A stretch of DNA of 64,000 nt, taken from Morella rubra (Eukaryota; Streptophyta; Magnoliopsida; Fagales; Myricaceae). Both the position numbers and the translations under genes were made by a program. Positions 62,001 to 64,000 of the stretch are shown piece by piece. Numbering within the stretch: position 1 is the stretch's first letter; each line of letters starts with the position of its first letter. Location: positions 8,907,647 through 8,971,646 of the forward strand of contig CM025851.1 of NCBI GenBank assembly GCA_003952965.2. Reading direction: 5' to 3'. Under the pieces are notes generated by a model that had not been told where the DNA came from, did no database searches, and saw only the letters and a program-made list of their open reading frames with translations.

Positions 62001-64000
62001 AATTATGTTTTGTATTTCCTATTACTTGTGATATTTTGTGGTACTTGTACAAAATTTGACTTCCCGTTAATCAGGTAACTGAGGGTCTTGCTTCAGATAC
62101 TGTTTGTCCTACCAAAGTTGGCCAACCTGTAGATGGTACTGTGAAGTTAAGGATGAGAAATAGCCCCAGGAATGATGATTCTTCAAAATCATTACAGCAT
62201 TCTAGGCTTACTAAAAATTCCAAAAGTACTGGTGCAAGAAGCAATGCTGATTCTGGCAGCTTACAATCTACGTTCTCAGCCAAATCAGCAATTGAGCGAG
62301 TCTCTGCCCCAAAGAAAAGGGGGAGGAAACCAAATTCTTTGATGAATCCTGAGGAAGGCTATGACCATTCTTGGATTTCTACAGGAAATAAAACCCGGTA
62401 CATGCGTCGCCTAAAGCCTCATGACAGGGGAGTTGATGATTCACCTCCAGAAAATCTGAATTCTGAGAAGGCCACTGAATTGCCTGAAGATGTAACTGAG
62501 CCATCAGGTTTTCAAACTAAAACAAATGAGATTGGAACTGCTGTTTTTCCATCCCCAGATCAGTCCCTTTCTGAGGCAAGCCATCGTAGAAGGGGCCGGC
62601 CAAAGAAAAAAGGGAACATGGAAAACCAAGATGCTGATCCTAATTCCTTATCAAGGTCAGAGGAAAAGGTTGTGGAGAAAGCATCACAATCTGCAGATAT
62701 TAGACGAAAAAGGAAATCTGAAGTTACAAGTACCTCTGATGCAAAACCCCAGGGGCTTCCAAAAGGAGGATTAGAATTGCTATAAAGACCAATGAGGAGA
62801 CTACTGTTGCTCCCATGGATGTAGTAGTGCTGATCCAAAGAACGAGAGTCTGCCGTCGCTTCTGTTCCTGAGGAGAAACCAAAGAACGAAGTTGCCGTCG
62901 CTTCTGTTCCTGAGGAGAAACCACTGAAGCTGTCAGCTATGAATGCAGAGAAAATGAAGGACAGGTCATCAACAGAAAGGGTTGTTAAGAAAAGGAAGAG
63001 GGACGATGCTACTTCTGAAAAGGATATTACTGAAGCATCCAGTAGTAAGGTATGCTATTACTCCTTTCCACTTGTACCACTTCAGGTTTATGCTAAACTT
63101 CCCTGTTACCGCTATCTTCCCTTTGGCTTTTCTTGCATTCTCTTTCTCTTATCTTTGTTTTTCTTTTTCTCCTTTTAGCCTTTTGTTTATTGTGCTTTCT
63201 TCCTTGAACTTTGTAGATGGTTTCTAAGTCTGGAGCTAAGTCAACCAATAGAGATGACAGTTACTCAGAAGAAACCCCTAAAAAAAAACTCAGGAGAACA
63301 CGTACTGCCACAAAAGAAGAGGTATGAATATTTAATTAGCTTTGTTGTATAACTTTTCTTGTTTAGGAAACAGTGTCATAGTCTAGTTATTCATTGGGTT
63401 GCTTTCCCTTAAAAGAGCTAACCTGAACTATTGCTTCCTTTTTGGTAATCATTTAGCTAGAAAGAAATCACTGGAAAACTCTTCAGGTTTCTTTTGTGTG
63501 AGTGTTTGATAATGTTAACATATGGTCCTGGTTTACGTTGAGTCTTGCTTCATGTAATGCATTGAGGAAATATTCGTTTGTCTATGTACCCTTTATTGAC
63601 CAAATTGATTGTTTGAACTGAATATGCTTTTAGGTCCTCATTGACATGTCCTTTAAACATCAGAACTACCTAAACAATTGTCTGATTTTAACATTTTATC
63701 ATCTCTACATCTGGAAATTGCACATCTCAGCCTCCGCTGTCTGGAAGCTACTCTTATATATTACTAAGAATGAGTGATTGTTCTATTGAATGCAAAAAAA
63801 TTTGTGGAGATATCTATAATTAACATCACAAAGGAGAAACATCCATTCAAGTTTTGCCTGTTCTCTGTAATTGATATGGAAAAGCTTTTGCATATATAAG
63901 AAGCTCTGGATATCTTGTAGCATGGTAGGAAGCAAATGCAATACTTGAGCGCATTAATCTTCTCCTCCTCCTTCCTTCCTTCCTTCGTCCTCTTTCTCTT
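56043..64000 (+). CDS. PDS5: PDS5-type cohesin regulator (5' part, runs off the window)
   Basis: Cohesin-associated HEAT-repeat protein of the plant PDS5C/D/E class, with roles in sister-chromatid cohesion and repair. Exons seen: 56043-56144, 58248-58451, 58579-58760, 60343-60469, 60553-60750, 61885-61959, 62075-63049 and 63217-63321; splice phases agree. The N-terminal helical repeats (to about residue 270) carry LLNLLDKAENLL, VASCITEIMRITAPDAPY and FSHPDAVVSSMEAIM. A charged, Ser-rich region follows with two AT-hook-like motifs, KKRGRKPNS and RRRGRPKKKG. The Tudor-like domain expected in this class would lie past the right edge. Within exon 62075-63049 the frame breaks: stops occur at 62783 and 62822, a +2-type frame is open across the gap, and the original frame resumes near 62840. 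A 42-bp tandem repeat lies there. Confidence 0.88.
56657..56674 (+). other. perfect G-quadruplex motif in PDS5 intron 1
   Basis: GGGTGGGTGGGTGGGGGG on the sense strand: four G-runs of at least three with single-T loops, the loop type known to form very stable parallel quadruplexes. It would also be present in the unspliced RNA. Confidence 0.8.
56868..57150. other. GC-richer island inside PDS5 intron 1
   Basis: This stretch is markedly richer in GC than the intron around it and ends in short self-complementary pieces (CCACCCAATGAGGGGTGG, GGCAACCACCCTGCGGG). It is open for 130 codons on the plus strand but resembles no protein family. An inserted transposon or SINE fragment is the likeliest explanation. 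Confidence 0.4.
62851..62924 (+). repeat. 42-bp tandem duplication in PDS5 coding exon
   Basis: The unit encoding AVASVPEEKPKNEV is repeated: GCCGTCGCTTCTGTTCCTGA starts at both 62851 and 62893, offset 42 nt, so the repeat itself keeps frame. The left copy has two extra bases just before it compared with the right, beside the point where the reading frame is lost. Confidence 0.85.

Overview
The window is nuclear DNA of a core eudicot plant. It is AT-rich, its genes have GT-AG introns, and it carries plant-specific gene families: an EAR-motif C2H2 zinc finger, a NIP aquaporin and an XS/XH-domain RdDM factor. The species cannot be named from the sequence alone. Nothing prokaryotic is present: no CRISPR array, operon or phage.

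Ten host genes can be supported. In order they are: a single-exon C2H2 zinc-finger repressor (ZFP1-like, minus strand, 3.5-4.3 kb); a Golgi Qb-SNARE of the GOS11 type (minus, 12.65-16.76 kb); a cytosolic uL30/RPL7 (plus, 19.3-21.8 kb); a small two-helix membrane protein with a VanZ/DUF2279-like motif pattern (plus, 22.4-22.8 kb); the boric-acid channel NIP6;1 (minus, 24.3-27.0 kb); a nuclear, plastid-type uL16 (plus, 35.1-35.6 kb); an FDM1/FDM5-type XS-XH protein (plus, 38.3-42.0 kb); a CAF1 deadenylase (minus, 45.7-46.55 kb); eS12/RPS12 (plus, 48.7-50.3 kb); and the 5' two-thirds or so of a PDS5-type cohesin regulator that runs off the right edge (plus, from 56.0 kb). Exon borders were placed by hand from splice sites, reading frame and remembered family sequence. 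For most genes the summed length agrees with the family.

From memory, the gene set and order match two Arabidopsis segments that are duplicates of each other: At1g80730-At1g80810 (ZFP1, RPL7, NIP6;1, CAF1, FDM5, RPS12, PDS5) and At1g15880-At1g15940 (GOS11, a small membrane protein, FDM1, CAF1, RPS12, PDS5). The window looks like the unfractionated ancestral order of both, with uL16 as an extra gene. The genes do not form one pathway. They include translation (uL30, eS12, uL16), mRNA decay (CAF1), RNA-directed DNA methylation (FDM), cohesion (PDS5), Golgi traffic (GOS11) and boron transport (NIP6;1).

The most interesting points are these. The GOS11 gene holds a duplicated coding exon whose second copy is 24 nt shorter and still in frame. 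The FDM gene is otherwise complete but has an in-frame TAG where the family has Trp, and has lost the first Cys of its zinc finger. PDS5 has a local frame break beside a 42-bp tandem duplication. The plastid-type uL16 is nuclear. At least six related MITEs lie in 64 kb. A four-unit 115-bp tandem array sits upstream of PDS5, and PDS5 intron 1 carries a perfect G-quadruplex motif. Large gene-free stretches (4.5-12.2, 27.2-33.4 and 50.4-55.7 kb) hold microsatellites, MITEs, a decayed LINE and short LTR-like fossils.
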